The notes under the pieces were generated by a model, which did not search any database, was not told where the DNA came from, and saw only the letters and a program-made list of their open reading frames with translations. A DNA stretch of 64,000 bases from UBA1413 sp964650525. Its GTDB lineage: Bacteria; Bacteroidota; Bacteroidia; Bacteroidales; Prolixibacteraceae. This document shows, piece by piece, positions 1 through 8,147 of the stretch. Each line of letters starts with the position of its first letter. The stretch's first letter is position 1. A program made the position numbers and the translations under genes. The DNA lies in NCBI GenBank assembly GCA_964650525.1, contig CAZYUA010000012.1:1-64000 (forward strand), read 5' to 3'.

Positions 1-20
1 ATGTTGATTATCAACAAATT

Positions 21-58
21 AAAAAGGCTGCCCTTTTGAGACAGCCTCTTTTTTTTTA
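21..58. terminator. Bidirectional rho-independent terminator
   Basis: AGGCTG at 25-30 pairs with CAGCCT at 42-47. A run of A lies before the stem and a run of T after it, so the hairpin can work on both strands. It would end the leftward PAP2 gene (stop at 126) and any rightward gene lying before the window. Confidence 0.75.
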
Positions 59-125
59 TGCATCATTCCATACAAGACCCAGCCTGTGCGGCTTAATCTA
101 TTCCCTCCTCTGACCTTGAAGCCAT

Positions 126-833
126 TCACCACCTTGCAACCAATCCGAATCCGTTGGCGCTCACTGTCGGGGCGATGGTAACATGTGGTTTACCCTTCCA
201 GTCCGGAATTCGTTTCAGGGGAGCTGCCTGGTAAACGAGGTTGGTTACCAGAATGCCGATCCCGGCACCAGCCATCACATCCGGCAGCCAGTGAGCATCG
301 TTGGTCATTCTCAGGCAAGCAGTAGCTGTTGCCACGGCAAAGCCACTGTATGCCAACAGGGGTGCAGAATCGCGGAATTCGTTGTACAAAAGGGAAGCTC
401 CTACAAAAGCGGTGGCGGTATGTGCCGACGGGAATGTATGGCTTCCTCCGGAAGGCCTGCTGAAGGAGGTTGTCTGCTTCACCACACTTACAACAAAGGC
501 TGTGGCAGCTCTGGCCACAAGGAAGTTCTTTGCCTGTACAAAACAGGAACTCCGGTGTTTCACCCCTGCGAGGTCAAAGGCAACCAGCATACCGGAAGGC
601 CCATGCTGGAGATAATCATCCACCCGGGTGTGGGTGTCGGGCAACAGGTCCTGGAACCGGTTTTTCATTTCCCCCGTATTCAAAATCAGGCTTCCTGTAA
701 TCAACCCGGCAGCAAAGATCTGATCTCTTACAAATTTTTTTTCGTCTGTTGGCCTGGTACGAAGTGTGTCACCGGAAGAAAATGCGTGGCAACACAAAAC
801 GGACAGTAACAGGAAGATAGAAAGTCGTTTCAT
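126..833 (-). CDS. PAP2-family phosphatase (phosphatidic acid phosphatase type 2)
   Basis: Product of 235 aa with an N-terminal signal or anchor segment (about residues 1-20). The three PAP2 signature motifs are visible: K119-x6-R126-P127, PSAH at 135-138, and R175-x5-H181-x3-D185. H138 and H181 would be the catalytic histidines. The family removes phosphate from lipid phosphates such as undecaprenyl pyrophosphate or phosphatidic acid, or from other small phosphates, on the outer face of the inner membrane. Hydrophobic stretches around 40-52, 108-118, 140-172 and 186-200 fit membrane helices. The substrate cannot be told from sequence. The gene stands alone, with a terminator at 21-58 after its stop. 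Confidence 0.88.
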   Translation of the reverse strand: MKRLSIFLLLSVLCCHAFSSGDTLRTRPTDEKKFVRDQIFAAGLITGSLILNTGEMKNRFQDLLPDTHTRVDDYLQHGPSGMLVAFDLAGVKHRSSCFVQAKNFLVARAATAFVVSVVKQTTSFSRPSGGSHTFPSAHTATAFVGASLLYNEFRDSAPLLAYSGFAVATATACLRMTNDAHWLPDVMAGAGIGILVTNLVYQAAPLKRIPDWKGKPHVTIAPTVSANGFGLVARW

Positions 834-1142
834 AAAGTTCCTAATTATGGGTTAAAATTGAAGTGAAAATTCCATATTTCCCTGATAATGCTGCTAAATT
901 ATTTACCGGACAAATAGCATGATTCAATTTGTTAATGGCTTGTTGCTTACTTGAAGAAAAAGACATAAACGCCGGCTTTCCTGCCAATTATTGTAATTTG
1001 ATTATGGTATAGGAACTTGTTTGTGCAAAAGCACGTTCTGCCATCACCGAGCAGGAGACAGGCGACCTTATCTGTTAACACGATGAAGTCGGAACCCCCA
1101 AGCAGGGTCCAACCGGATACCAATTTGTTCCGGACTGGAGAT
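834..1142. other. Intergenic region, no gene seen
   Basis: These 309 bases lie between the start of the PAP2 gene and the stop of the asparaginase gene, both leftward. The region should hold the PAP2 promoter, but no clear TAnnTTTG box was found on the minus strand. No open frame with protein-like content, no tRNA and no strong hairpin was seen. Confidence 0.4.
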
Positions 1143-2123
1143 TTATAGAATAGAAGCGACTTTTACAAGCTGATTCCCTGCGGGAGTAGCAATTGCAAAT
1201 GCAAAACCGGGTTGCAAACTGAAAGCACCGGTTTGGCCAAAAGTGTTGACAGCAATGAATCCTATCTGATGCTTATGGTAGCCGGGTATTTTTTTTGTGA
1301 TGCGGATAACGGCTTCGCGGCATGCGTCGCCCGGGCTGAAGCCATTTTTCATAAGTTCCACGACCAGAAAGGAACCCAGGGTTTTCATCACCAGTTCTCC
1401 GGTTCCGGTGGCTGTTGCAGCGCCAGTTTCTCCGTCAACATAAAGGCCGGCTCCTATGATGGGGGAATCCCCCACCCTTCCGCTCATTTTAAAAGCCATA
1501 CCACTCGTGGTACAGGCACCACACAGGCGTCCTGCCTGATCGATAGCCAGCATCCCGATGGTATCATGGTTTTCATGAAGTTCATTTTCAATATTGATAA
1601 CAGGCTGAAAATCCTTTCCTGATTTTTTCCATTCTTGCCAGGCTTTTTTTGCATATGGGGTCAGAAGATTCTCCTTTACAAAGCCATTTTGCAGAGCGAA
1701 GGAGAGTGCTCCCTGACCTGTCAGGAGGACATAGGGTGTTTTCTCCATCACCAGGCGTGCCACGGAAACGGGGTGTTTGATGTGTTCAAGGCATGCCACC
1801 GATCCGGCATTTCCCTTTTCGTCCATGATGCTTGCATCCAGGGTGACTTTTCCGTTTCTGTCGGGCAGGCCTCCATAGCCTACTGAGGTCACTTCAGGAT
1901 CTGCTTCGGTAACCCTGACACCTGTTTCCACAGCATCGAGGGCATAACCGCCTTGCGATAAAACAGTCCATGCAGCTTTGTTGGCTGCCAGCCCATGATC
2001 CCAGGTGGAGATCACAAGGGGGTTGCCATGTGCCGGTTCGGGGGAAGAGGCTACCCGATCGGTGAACAGAACCCCAAGACAGGCCGCAACGGAACCTCCG
2101 ATAAACTTTCTGCGAGTAGCCAT
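1143..2123 (-). CDS. Glycosylasparaginase-like N-terminal nucleophile hydrolase, exported
   Basis: Product of 326 aa counted from the ATG at 2123. An upstream in-frame ATG at 2168 gives an unlikely leader. The start MATRRKFIGG with a hydrophobic run behind it looks like a twin-arginine signal peptide. The protein belongs to the asparaginase type 2 / aspartylglucosaminidase family of Ntn hydrolases, made as one chain that cuts itself before a threonine. That residue is T188 in the HDTIGM motif; the second-subunit motif GRVGDSPIIGAG follows at about 215-226. The family removes GlcNAc-Asn from glycopeptides or hydrolyses asparagine or beta-aspartyl peptides. A distant paralogue lies at 58682-59689. 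Assignment to the glycosylasparaginase branch rests on these motifs. Confidence 0.85.
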   Translation of the reverse strand: MATRRKFIGGSVAACLGVLFTDRVASSPEPAHGNPLVISTWDHGLAANKAAWTVLSQGGYALDAVETGVRVTEADPEVTSVGYGGLPDRNGKVTLDASIMDEKGNAGSVACLEHIKHPVSVARLVMEKTPYVLLTGQGALSFALQNGFVKENLLTPYAKKAWQEWKKSGKDFQPVINIENELHENHDTIGMLAIDQAGRLCGACTTSGMAFKMSGRVGDSPIIGAGLYVDGETGAATATGTGELVMKTLGSFLVVELMKNGFSPGDACREAVIRITKKIPGYHKHQIGFIAVNTFGQTGAFSLQPGFAFAIATPAGNQLVKVASIL

Positions 2124-2330
2124 CTTTCCTAATGCTCTTACAAACAAATTACAATAAAAACTCCTCACTGCAGAGCGAACGAAGAATCTGGTTTAGTTGA
2201 GGACTTTTCTGGTGTCTTGCCCGCTTACCACCCCACCGAGCCGACAGGGAATGGGATCGTCGGGATTCAATTTGCAGTACTCCTGCAATCTGAGTCTCAT
2301 GAATTACCGGCGGAGCAAAAAAAAGTCTGT

Positions 2331-2843
2331 CTACAACCTTATTTTTCTCCACTCTTCCTTCATTCGTTCCAGGTCACCGATCCAGGCTTCAATATCATCC
2401 TCGTGTTCCAGCTCTTCGTTCAGGATCTGAACTGCCATCTGATGGGTAGAATGGTCTTTCCCGGCTGTGAAATCAGCAATCTCCTGGTATCTTTGGATCG
2501 CGCACCTTTCGCCTTTCAGGTTTTGCTCCAGGATTACCTGGATGTAGGGATCTGAGGGTTCATCATAAGAGCAGCGTGCCAGCCGGGTCCAGTTTTGAGG
2601 GTTGATTACCGGTGTGCCTCCCAGTTGGATGATCCGGGTTACTACCAAAACTGCGTGATTGAGTTCCTGGTTGGCATGCAGCAACAATTCAGGCTCAACT
2701 TCGCTGCGCATCGGGCCCTCCATCAAACGGGCGCCTATCCAGTACTGGTAATAGGCCAGCCATTCCTCCGACAGGGCACCATTTAGCATCGACAACAGTT
2801 TTTCATTATCAACCGTTGATACCTTAATCGCTTCTTTTCCCAT
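2331..2843 (-). CDS. Ferritin-like di-iron protein, DPSL/thioferritin type
   Basis: Product of 170 aa, all helical in character. Ferritin-like ligands are visible in order: E (SEEW, about residue 27), ExxH in NQELNH (about 60-65), E in KGERCAIQRY, and EExxH-like EELEHE near the C-terminus. The layout is that of bacterioferritin-like centres in a Dps-sized chain, as in Dps-like (DPSL) proteins of archaea and Bacteroides. Two cysteines, in RCSYDEP and GERC, match the cysteine pair that marks DPSL/thioferritins. The likely role is iron storage with peroxide removal in the cytoplasm. The exact subfamily is inferred. A promoter with a good -7 box lies at 2879-2911. Confidence 0.78.
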   Translation of the reverse strand: MGKEAIKVSTVDNEKLLSMLNGALSEEWLAYYQYWIGARLMEGPMRSEVEPELLLHANQELNHAVLVVTRIIQLGGTPVINPQNWTRLARCSYDEPSDPYIQVILEQNLKGERCAIQRYQEIADFTAGKDHSTHQMAVQILNEELEHEDDIEAWIGDLERMKEEWRKIRL

Positions 2844-2878
2844 AAATCTTCAATTATTAGGATCGTTGTTACTTCTCA

Positions 2879-2911
2879 CAAATTTATCATTCAAAACCGT
2901 TGACCCTACAA
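2879..2911 (-). promoter_or_regulatory. Bacteroidota-type promoter of the ferritin-like gene
   Basis: On the minus strand the box TAAATTTG (2886-2879) fits the Bacteroidota -7 consensus TAnnTTTG. A TTG (2911-2909) stands 22 bases upstream as a possible -33 element. Transcription would begin near 2872, about 30 bases before the ATG at 2843. No PerR- or OxyR-like operator was recognised. Confidence 0.5.
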
Positions 2912-3008
2912 TATGCCATAAAAAAAAAGATTTCGACTCGCACAGGAAACGGCTATTAAACAACTTTATCACTAAGAGGGCGGAAACACACCAAGCACCG
3001 GGAGGCCG

Positions 3009-3944
3009 TTACATCTTAAATTTTACGTTTACACCCAGGAAGTTATTCTCCGGGTTAATCAGAAAGGATCCCAGCATGAGGGTGAAATCGTACCACATAT
3101 GAGCAGCTACGGCAGGTCCGATTTTGTATCCCCTTTTCTGGACGTCGCGGCCAAGAAAATACCCTAAGAGGGTAGCTTCGCCAACCTGGAGAAGGGCCTG
3201 TTTATAGTCGGGCTTGTCAGCAAAGAAAACATTGGCAAAATGAAGCCCGCCGAAGACAACACTTGAAATAACCAATCCTTTTTGAGGGCCGTATTGGTGG
3301 TCCAGAACCGGCATCAGGTAGTTTCTGCACAGGTACTCTTCGCCCACGCCGGCGCTCCAGCTCATGGCCAGGGATGTTGTCCCGAAAAGAGCCAGTCCCT
3401 GGTCCCTGCCTACATAACGATCCAGGAAATACATCCTTTCGATCTCGCTATAGCCCCTCAACTCATTATGCTTTTCAATTCCCAGGAACAGTGCCGCCAG
3501 AAGGACCATGCTCCCGGTAATCGGCGTGAAGATATTTTCAGGTTGAAAGGGTGCAAGAAATAAATCTTTCTCTGACAAATTATCGTATCTAAACTCCGGC
3601 TTATGATATTTCAACAGCTCCAGCCGATTTCTGAATAGCGTAAGCTTTTCAGTCTGGAACGTCTGCAAAGACAGTAATAAAGGATAATTATAATAAGGAG
3701 AGGAACTATTGTTTCTCAGATTTCTGTCGTATTTCACTCCGAGGTAGGCCCCTCCCACCTCCAGAAAGGTAAAAAGGGAACCTTCCAGGATCTTGCCCTG
3801 CCAAAAATAGGACGCACCCGGAACCCACACGGTCCAGGCCGGTATTTCCTTTGGTTTCTGAAGCACAGAGTCCCCGGGCTGCTCCTGTGCACTCAGACAA
3901 AGGCCAACCGGAATCAGCAATACGAATATCAGAACCTTGTGCAT
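3009..3944 (-). CDS. CPBP-family intramembrane metalloprotease (Abi/CAAX type)
   Basis: Product of 311 aa with a signal peptide (about 1-20) and several membrane segments. The CPBP motifs are present: EExxxR as E202-E203-x3-R207, FxxxH as F231-x3-H235, and HxxxD as H282-x3-D286. These are the putative metal ligands of the Rce1-like protease fold. The N-terminal third (about 25-140) is not part of the core and includes hydrophobic segments resembling other Bacteroidota envelope proteins. The substrate is unknown; bacterial family members are linked to processing of peptides or to immunity to them. The gene stands alone and is divergent from the MFS gene at 4290. Confidence 0.82.
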   Translation of the reverse strand: MHKVLIFVLLIPVGLCLSAQEQPGDSVLQKPKEIPAWTVWVPGASYFWQGKILEGSLFTFLEVGGAYLGVKYDRNLRNNSSSPYYNYPLLLSLQTFQTEKLTLFRNRLELLKYHKPEFRYDNLSEKDLFLAPFQPENIFTPITGSMVLLAALFLGIEKHNELRGYSEIERMYFLDRYVGRDQGLALFGTTSLAMSWSAGVGEEYLCRNYLMPVLDHQYGPQKGLVISSVVFGGLHFANVFFADKPDYKQALLQVGEATLLGYFLGRDVQKRGYKIGPAVAAHMWYDFTLMLGSFLINPENNFLGVNVKFKM

Positions 3945-4289
3945 GTTTGTTCAATACTTGAAGGGAATTATTATGCATGACTGAATAGGGTTTTGACCCA
4001 ACAGATCCGCACAACTAATTGCATGGTGCCGGGCACTTTTAGGTTTTCCGGAATCCGGCAAGCCACAATTATAGTCCTAGGCATTTCCGTCCTTGCAAGG
4101 TACAAATAATCCGCAAATAATGGAATACGTTCCGGGGTCACAGAAGGTTATCCGGAATCAATTCTTTTTTCATGGGGGAAGAACACTGTTTGCACGGGAG
4201 GAAATTGCCATTTGCTGAACAATCTGATTGTATGAATCAGGGATTTTCCCGTAATTAGCTCCCGGAAAGAGAGCACCTGCTTAGCTGAA
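3945..4289. other. Divergent intergenic region, no gene seen
   Basis: These 345 bases separate the leftward CPBP gene from the rightward MFS gene and should hold both promoters. No box fitting TAnnTTTG was found on either strand with confidence. Short frames here lack protein-like content. No RNA gene was recognised. Confidence 0.4.
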
Positions 4290-5507
4290 ATGATGACCAG
4301 AGGATTGCTGCATGACCGTAGGATGTATATGGTATTTACCGTCACTTTGATGGCGGTGATGGGCGTTGCCAGTCTGACTCCGGCTTTTCCGGGGGTTATC
4401 AGTCACTTTGGCATTTTACCGCCGCAAGTAGGATGGCTCATTGCTGCCTTCACCCTGCCGGGGATTCTTCTTACACCCGTTACCGGGATATTAGCCGATC
4501 GATACGGAAGAAGATCGGTTTTGGTCCCTTCGCTCATTCTTTTCGGAATAGCCGGATTTGCCTGCTTTTTTGCGGTCTCCTTCCGGGTTTTGATACTTCT
4601 GCGTTTTATCCAGGGAATGGGAGCCTCCGCCTTAGGAACGCTTAACATCACCCTGATCGGCGATTATTACCAGGACCAAAACCGCCAGTCTGCCATGGGC
4701 TACAATGCCAGCATTCTAAGTCTTGGTACAGCTGTTTATCCTTTGCTGGGGGGGCTTCTGGCCACAGCAGGCTGGAACTACCCGTTTTTACTTCCACTCC
4801 TCGCGATCCCTGCAGGTTTGTGGCTGCTTGTCAAACTGGAACATATTCCCATACAAGGGAGGCAAAACCTGAAAAATTACTTTGGCAGCGTATGGAAGAG
4901 AATCAACAGTCCTGCTGTTTGGGCTTTGTTCTCTGTCACATTCCTCGTTTTTGTTGTTCTCTACGGATCACTGCTGACGTATGTGCCGCTTATGCTGAAA
5001 GAAAGGCTGAATGCTGCTCCGGGCAGCATTGGGCTGGTTATGTCGCTGATGTCGCTGGTTACAGCCCTGGTAGCCTCCCAATCGGGAAAGAGCGGCAGGT
5101 GGCTGAAACCACACACGCAGATTCTTATCAGCCTGGTGATCTACTTTTTAGCGTTGCTGTTGTATTGGAGAACCCAAACCTGGGGTTTTATCCTTCTTCC
5201 AACGCTGCTCTTTGGCCTTGCCCATGGTATGATGCTGCCCTGTGTTCAGACCCTCCTGGTGGGATTGGCACCTACCAGAGAACGGGCTGCCTTTATGTCG
5301 GCCAACAGTGTTTTGACCCGCACCGGTCAAACCCTCGGCCCTCTTTTCGCGGGTCTCTTTTATACCTTTTACGGCTATACCGGAGCGTTTCTATCATCCG
5401 CCGGCATTATCCTGTTGATGATAGGAATTGTTTCCCCTGTCGTAATCAAGGAATACCGAAAAGAAACACAAGTGAACCATCCCGCAGAGAAGCCATTTCC
5501 ATCCTGA
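4290..5507 (+). CDS. Major facilitator superfamily transporter, drug:H+ antiporter-like
   Basis: Product of 405 aa with about twelve hydrophobic helices. The MFS motif A is clear between helices 2 and 3 (GILADRYGRRSVL, about 66-78). A helix-5-like segment (SLGTAVYPLLGGLLA) follows. This arrangement is typical of the DHA1 12-helix exporters and of sugar/multidrug efflux proteins. The protein would sit in the inner membrane and exchange a small solute for protons. The true start may be the ATG at 4290 or one of the next methionines (residues 2 and 12). No neighbouring gene points to a substrate. A dispersed repeat begins 20 bases after the stop. Confidence 0.85.
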   Translation: MMTRGLLHDRRMYMVFTVTLMAVMGVASLTPAFPGVISHFGILPPQVGWLIAAFTLPGILLTPVTGILADRYGRRSVLVPSLILFGIAGFACFFAVSFRVLILLRFIQGMGASALGTLNITLIGDYYQDQNRQSAMGYNASILSLGTAVYPLLGGLLATAGWNYPFLLPLLAIPAGLWLLVKLEHIPIQGRQNLKNYFGSVWKRINSPAVWALFSVTFLVFVVLYGSLLTYVPLMLKERLNAAPGSIGLVMSLMSLVTALVASQSGKSGRWLKPHTQILISLVIYFLALLLYWRTQTWGFILLPTLLFGLAHGMMLPCVQTLLVGLAPTRERAAFMSANSVLTRTGQTLGPLFAGLFYTFYGYTGAFLSSAGIILLMIGIVSPVVIKEYRKETQVNHPAEKPFPS

Positions 5508-5526
5508 ACACGAATCCATTATTGAA

Positions 5527-5677
5527 CATGAAACGAGCATGGCGAACTTTCACAACAAAAGGAGATGTAAATAATCTCCCATGCGAGTTCCATACTGAGC
5601 AGTTTGTTCATGAAAAGAGCGATTTTATGTAACGCAATGATATATAAACTGTTAAGACCATTATTTACGTATGAAAT
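5527..5677 (+). repeat. Dispersed structured repeat, copy A
   Basis: This 151-base segment recurs at 59703-59852 with about six substitutions and one single-base deletion, counted by eye (about 95% identity). It can fold: GCATG (5537-5541) pairs with CATGC (5580-5584), enclosing an inner stem GGAGAT/ATCTCC with the loop GTAAATA, ATCTCC being at 5574-5579. A frame of 34 codons (5528-5632, MKRAWR...) spans it. The three coding differences from copy B all change amino acids, so coding is doubtful. It may be a MITE-like or REP-like element, a remnant of a larger mobile element, or a structured RNA. Confidence 0.85.
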
Positions 5678-5725
5678 ATCCATGGATCATTTATGCACCA
5701 ACCAGCATGATTAACCACATGGATA
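5677..5725. other. Long inverted repeat next to repeat copy A
   Basis: TATCCATG (5677-5684) pairs exactly with CATGGATA (5718-5725). An inner ATCAT/ATGAT pair and TGC/GCA extend the stem with small bulges. No T-run follows, so it is not a standard terminator. It lies between repeat copies A and C and may belong to the same element. Confidence 0.5.
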
Positions 5726-5774
5726 AACCATCTGTTTCACGGAATTTACCACAGAAACTAAATATTTTAAGCAG

Positions 5775-5902
5775 ATGAATCGAACATGGCGAGCCCTCCA
5801 CACTTGTGTGCAGAAGCACTTCGGTGCGCAGGTACAAAAGTTGATGAATCTATTTCCCATGCGAGTTACACGGAAATGAAAAGCTGAATGAATCACCCAG
5901 CT
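5775..5902 (+). repeat. Diverged relative (copy C) of the dispersed repeat
   Basis: This stretch shares two blocks with copies A and B: ATGAAtCGAaCATGGCGA at the start and CCCATGCGAGTT at 5856-5867, followed by ATGAAAAG. The blocks lie 31 bases further apart than in copy A. The closing stem CATGG/CCATG is kept, while the inside differs: CACA-CTTG-TGTG and GCAC-TTCG-GTGC, the latter a UUCG tetraloop hairpin. AGCTG/CAGCT (5882-5902) adds a 3' hairpin. A 34-codon frame (5775-5879, MNRTWR...) is present, but the shared downstream block is read in a different frame than in A. Conservation is therefore of nucleic acid shape rather than protein. Confidence 0.55.
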
Positions 5903-5944
5903 ACATATAATAGAATATCAGAATATTAACGTAAATATAAACGA

Positions 5945-6898
5945 GTGAAAAAGCTGGCAGTTACGGCACTTGGGGGTAATGCACTGCTCCGGGAAAATGA
6001 AAGGGGAACCATTGAGGAACAGGAGCAAAATGCTTCGGAAACCATTGAAAATCTGATTTTCCTGATAAAAGAGGGCTATGACCTGGTCATTACCCACGGA
6101 AACGGGCCACAGGTTGGAAACATTCTGATGCGCAACGATGCCGGGGAACACCTGTACGGCATCGCTCCCATGCCCCTCGACATCTGTGTGGCGGATTCGC
6201 AGGGAGGCATCGGATATATGATTGAACGGATGCTCCGTAATGTCTTACACAAACACGGAATTTCCAAAAATGTCATTACCCTGGTGAATATGGTTATCGT
6301 TGACCCTCATGATCCGGCTTTTGAAAATCCTGAAAAACGTATTGGCAAAATCTATACCTACGAAGATGCATGTAAACTGGAAGCCGAGAAAAAATGGATC
6401 TTTAAGCCCTCAGGGAAACGTTCCGGAGGATTCCGCCGGGTGGTTCCTTCACCGGTTCCTGTAGATGTCATGAACAGCGTTGGCATCCGGTCTATGGCAC
6501 GTGCCGGAAATATCGTCATTGCTGCCGGAGGTGGCGGCATTCCTGTTTATTACGACGAAGCTGGAATGGTGCGAACCGTTGATGCTGTAATTGACAAGGA
6601 TATGGCTTCCTCACTCCTGGCATCTCGTATCGGGGCTGAAGAACTTTACATTCTTACCGACGTTCCCTTCATTTTCAAAGATTTCGGAAAACCCACCCAG
6701 GAAAAGCTGGAATTCCTTGACTATGCAGATGCCTCCCGGTACCTGGCTGATGGAACTTTTGGTGAAGGCTCCATGGCTCCCAAAATCAGAGCCTGCCTTC
6801 AATTTGTCCGTAACGGCGGACAAAAAAGCGTGATCACCGAAGCCAGGAAACTCGAAGATAAACGCTACGGTTCTAAGATAACCCTGCACTATGACTAA
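5945..6898 (+). CDS. arcC: Carbamate kinase
   Basis: Product of 317 aa starting at GTG 5945. The amino acid kinase fold is clear: the start LAVTALGGNALLREN, the HGNGPQVGN loop (about 55-63), VVPSP near 160, the glycine-rich AAGGGGIPV (about 197-205) and DKDMASSLLA after it. Length fits the family (about 310 aa). The enzyme makes ATP from carbamoyl phosphate and ADP, releasing ammonia and CO2, in the cytoplasm. With the ornithine carbamoyltransferase 245 bases downstream it forms the last two steps of arginine or citrulline fermentation. No arginine deiminase is in the window. Repeat copies A and C fill the region before it. Confidence 0.95.
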   Translation: MKKLAVTALGGNALLRENERGTIEEQEQNASETIENLIFLIKEGYDLVITHGNGPQVGNILMRNDAGEHLYGIAPMPLDICVADSQGGIGYMIERMLRNVLHKHGISKNVITLVNMVIVDPHDPAFENPEKRIGKIYTYEDACKLEAEKKWIFKPSGKRSGGFRRVVPSPVPVDVMNSVGIRSMARAGNIVIAAGGGGIPVYYDEAGMVRTVDAVIDKDMASSLLASRIGAEELYILTDVPFIFKDFGKPTQEKLEFLDYADASRYLADGTFGEGSMAPKIRACLQFVRNGGQKSVITEARKLEDKRYGSKITLHYD

Positions 6899-7070
6899 TT
6901 CCAGTTTCTGACTTGGGGAATAAATAGAGTTACGGATTCCCTTTATTCTTCCTTAAACTCCATGATCGGAATTCCCCGGACACCACGTTCCTTGTGTGGA
7001 TCCCGGGATCATCACGCGGGCAGAATTGAAGAAAGAGTTTCCAAATAACAAGAGAATACAGCGAAAAACA

Positions 7071-7100
7071 TTTACCGGATAATCTTTTAAGGTACCTTTG
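7071..7100 (+). promoter_or_regulatory. Putative promoter of ornithine carbamoyltransferase
   Basis: TACCTTTG (7093-7100) fits the -7 consensus TAnnTTTG. A TTT (7071-7073) stands 19 bases upstream as a weak -33. Transcription would begin near 7107. This supports the ATG at 7143 as the true start, because the in-frame earlier start at 7098 would lie inside the promoter. Confidence 0.5.
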
Positions 7101-7142
7101 AGGATTATCCCAGAGAAGAAAAAATTTAACAATTCAATTTTT

Positions 7143-8147
7143 ATGAATAGAATAACGAATCTTAAAGGCCGTCATTTCCTGAAGTTACTGGATTTTACCC
7201 CGGAGGAGATTGTGAGTTTGCTTACATTTTCGGGTGAACTGAAAAGGGCGAAATCTGCAGGCAGGGAAGTACCCATGCTCAAGGGTAAGAATATTGCATT
7301 GATTTTCGAGAAGACCTCCACGCGAACACGTTGTGCCTTTGAAGTAGCAGCATACGATCAGGGTGCGGGCGTTACCTATCTCGGTCCTACAGGCTCCCAG
7401 ATCGGACAGAAAGAGTCGATGAAAGACACCGCAAGGGTTTTGGGCCGCATGTACGACGGGATCGAATACCGGGGTTTCGGGCAGAATATCGTCGAGGAAC
7501 TTGCTGCTTTTGCCGGGGTTCCTGTATGGAACGGGCTGACCGACGAATTTCATCCCACGCAGGTGCTTGCAGACCTGTTGACCATTCAGGAACACAGCAC
7601 AAAACCACTGAGTCAGATCAAATTATGCTACCTTGGGGATGCCCGGAACAATATGGGTAACTCCCTGATGGTAGGTTCTGCCAAGATGGGTATGGATTTC
7701 AGAGCCGCTGCTCCGGAAGAATGCCAGCCCTCAACCGGACTGCAGGAAATCTGCCGGTCTGTAGCCCGTGAGACCGGAGCAAAAATCCTGGTTACTGATG
7801 AGGTAAGCGAAGCAGTCAAGGATTGCGATTTTCTGTATACTGATGTGTGGGTATCTATGGGAGAACCCGATTTTGTGTGGGAACAGCGTATCAACTTGCT
7901 GAGGCCATACCAGGTAAATGCAAGAATCATGGAACTCACCGGTAACCCATCCTGCAAATTCCTTCACTGCCTGCCTGCGAACCACAACCGGGAAACCAGG
8001 ATCGGGGAGGAAATATTCCGTAAGTTCGGACTGGAGGCCATGGAGGTTACCGAGGAGGTTTTTGAGAGTTCTGCCTCCATTGTGTGGGACCAGGCAGAAA
8101 ACCGGATGCACACCATCAAAGCCGTTATGGTTGCCACCCTGGGTTAG
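7143..8147 (+). CDS. arcB: Ornithine carbamoyltransferase, probably catabolic
   Basis: Product of 334 aa from ATG 7143. Carbamoyl-phosphate site STRTR is at 59-63, followed by the second binding block GSQIGQKESMKD. HPTQ (in DEFHPTQVLADL) and the ornithine loop HCLPA are also present. These motifs separate it from aspartate carbamoyltransferase and from the acetylornithine enzyme. The reaction joins carbamoyl phosphate and ornithine to citrulline, or the reverse in fermentation. Lying behind carbamate kinase argues for the catabolic direction. An ornithine aminotransferase is encoded at 62033-63250 and could use the released ornithine. The stop overlaps the stop of the opposite gene by four bases. 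Confidence 0.93.
   Translation: MNRITNLKGRHFLKLLDFTPEEIVSLLTFSGELKRAKSAGREVPMLKGKNIALIFEKTSTRTRCAFEVAAYDQGAGVTYLGPTGSQIGQKESMKDTARVLGRMYDGIEYRGFGQNIVEELAAFAGVPVWNGLTDEFHPTQVLADLLTIQEHSTKPLSQIKLCYLGDARNNMGNSLMVGSAKMGMDFRAAAPEECQPSTGLQEICRSVARETGAKILVTDEVSEAVKDCDFLYTDVWVSMGEPDFVWEQRINLLRPYQVNARIMELTGNPSCKFLHCLPANHNRETRIGEEIFRKFGLEAMEVTEEVFESSASIVWDQAENRMHTIKAVMVATLG

Noticed and set aside
183..809. Plus-strand frame of 208 codons across the PAP2 gene
   Set aside because: Antisense of PAP2, whose three catalytic motifs are all present on the other strand.
2149..2352. Small minus-strand ORF between the ferritin-like and asparaginase genes
   Set aside because: Basic, low-quality sequence without recognisable features; overlaps the ends of both neighbours.
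4820..5632. A 270-codon open frame on the plus strand inside and after the MFS gene
   Set aside because: It lies in another frame of a well supported transporter gene, has low-complexity Ser/Cys-rich sequence and runs into the dispersed repeat.
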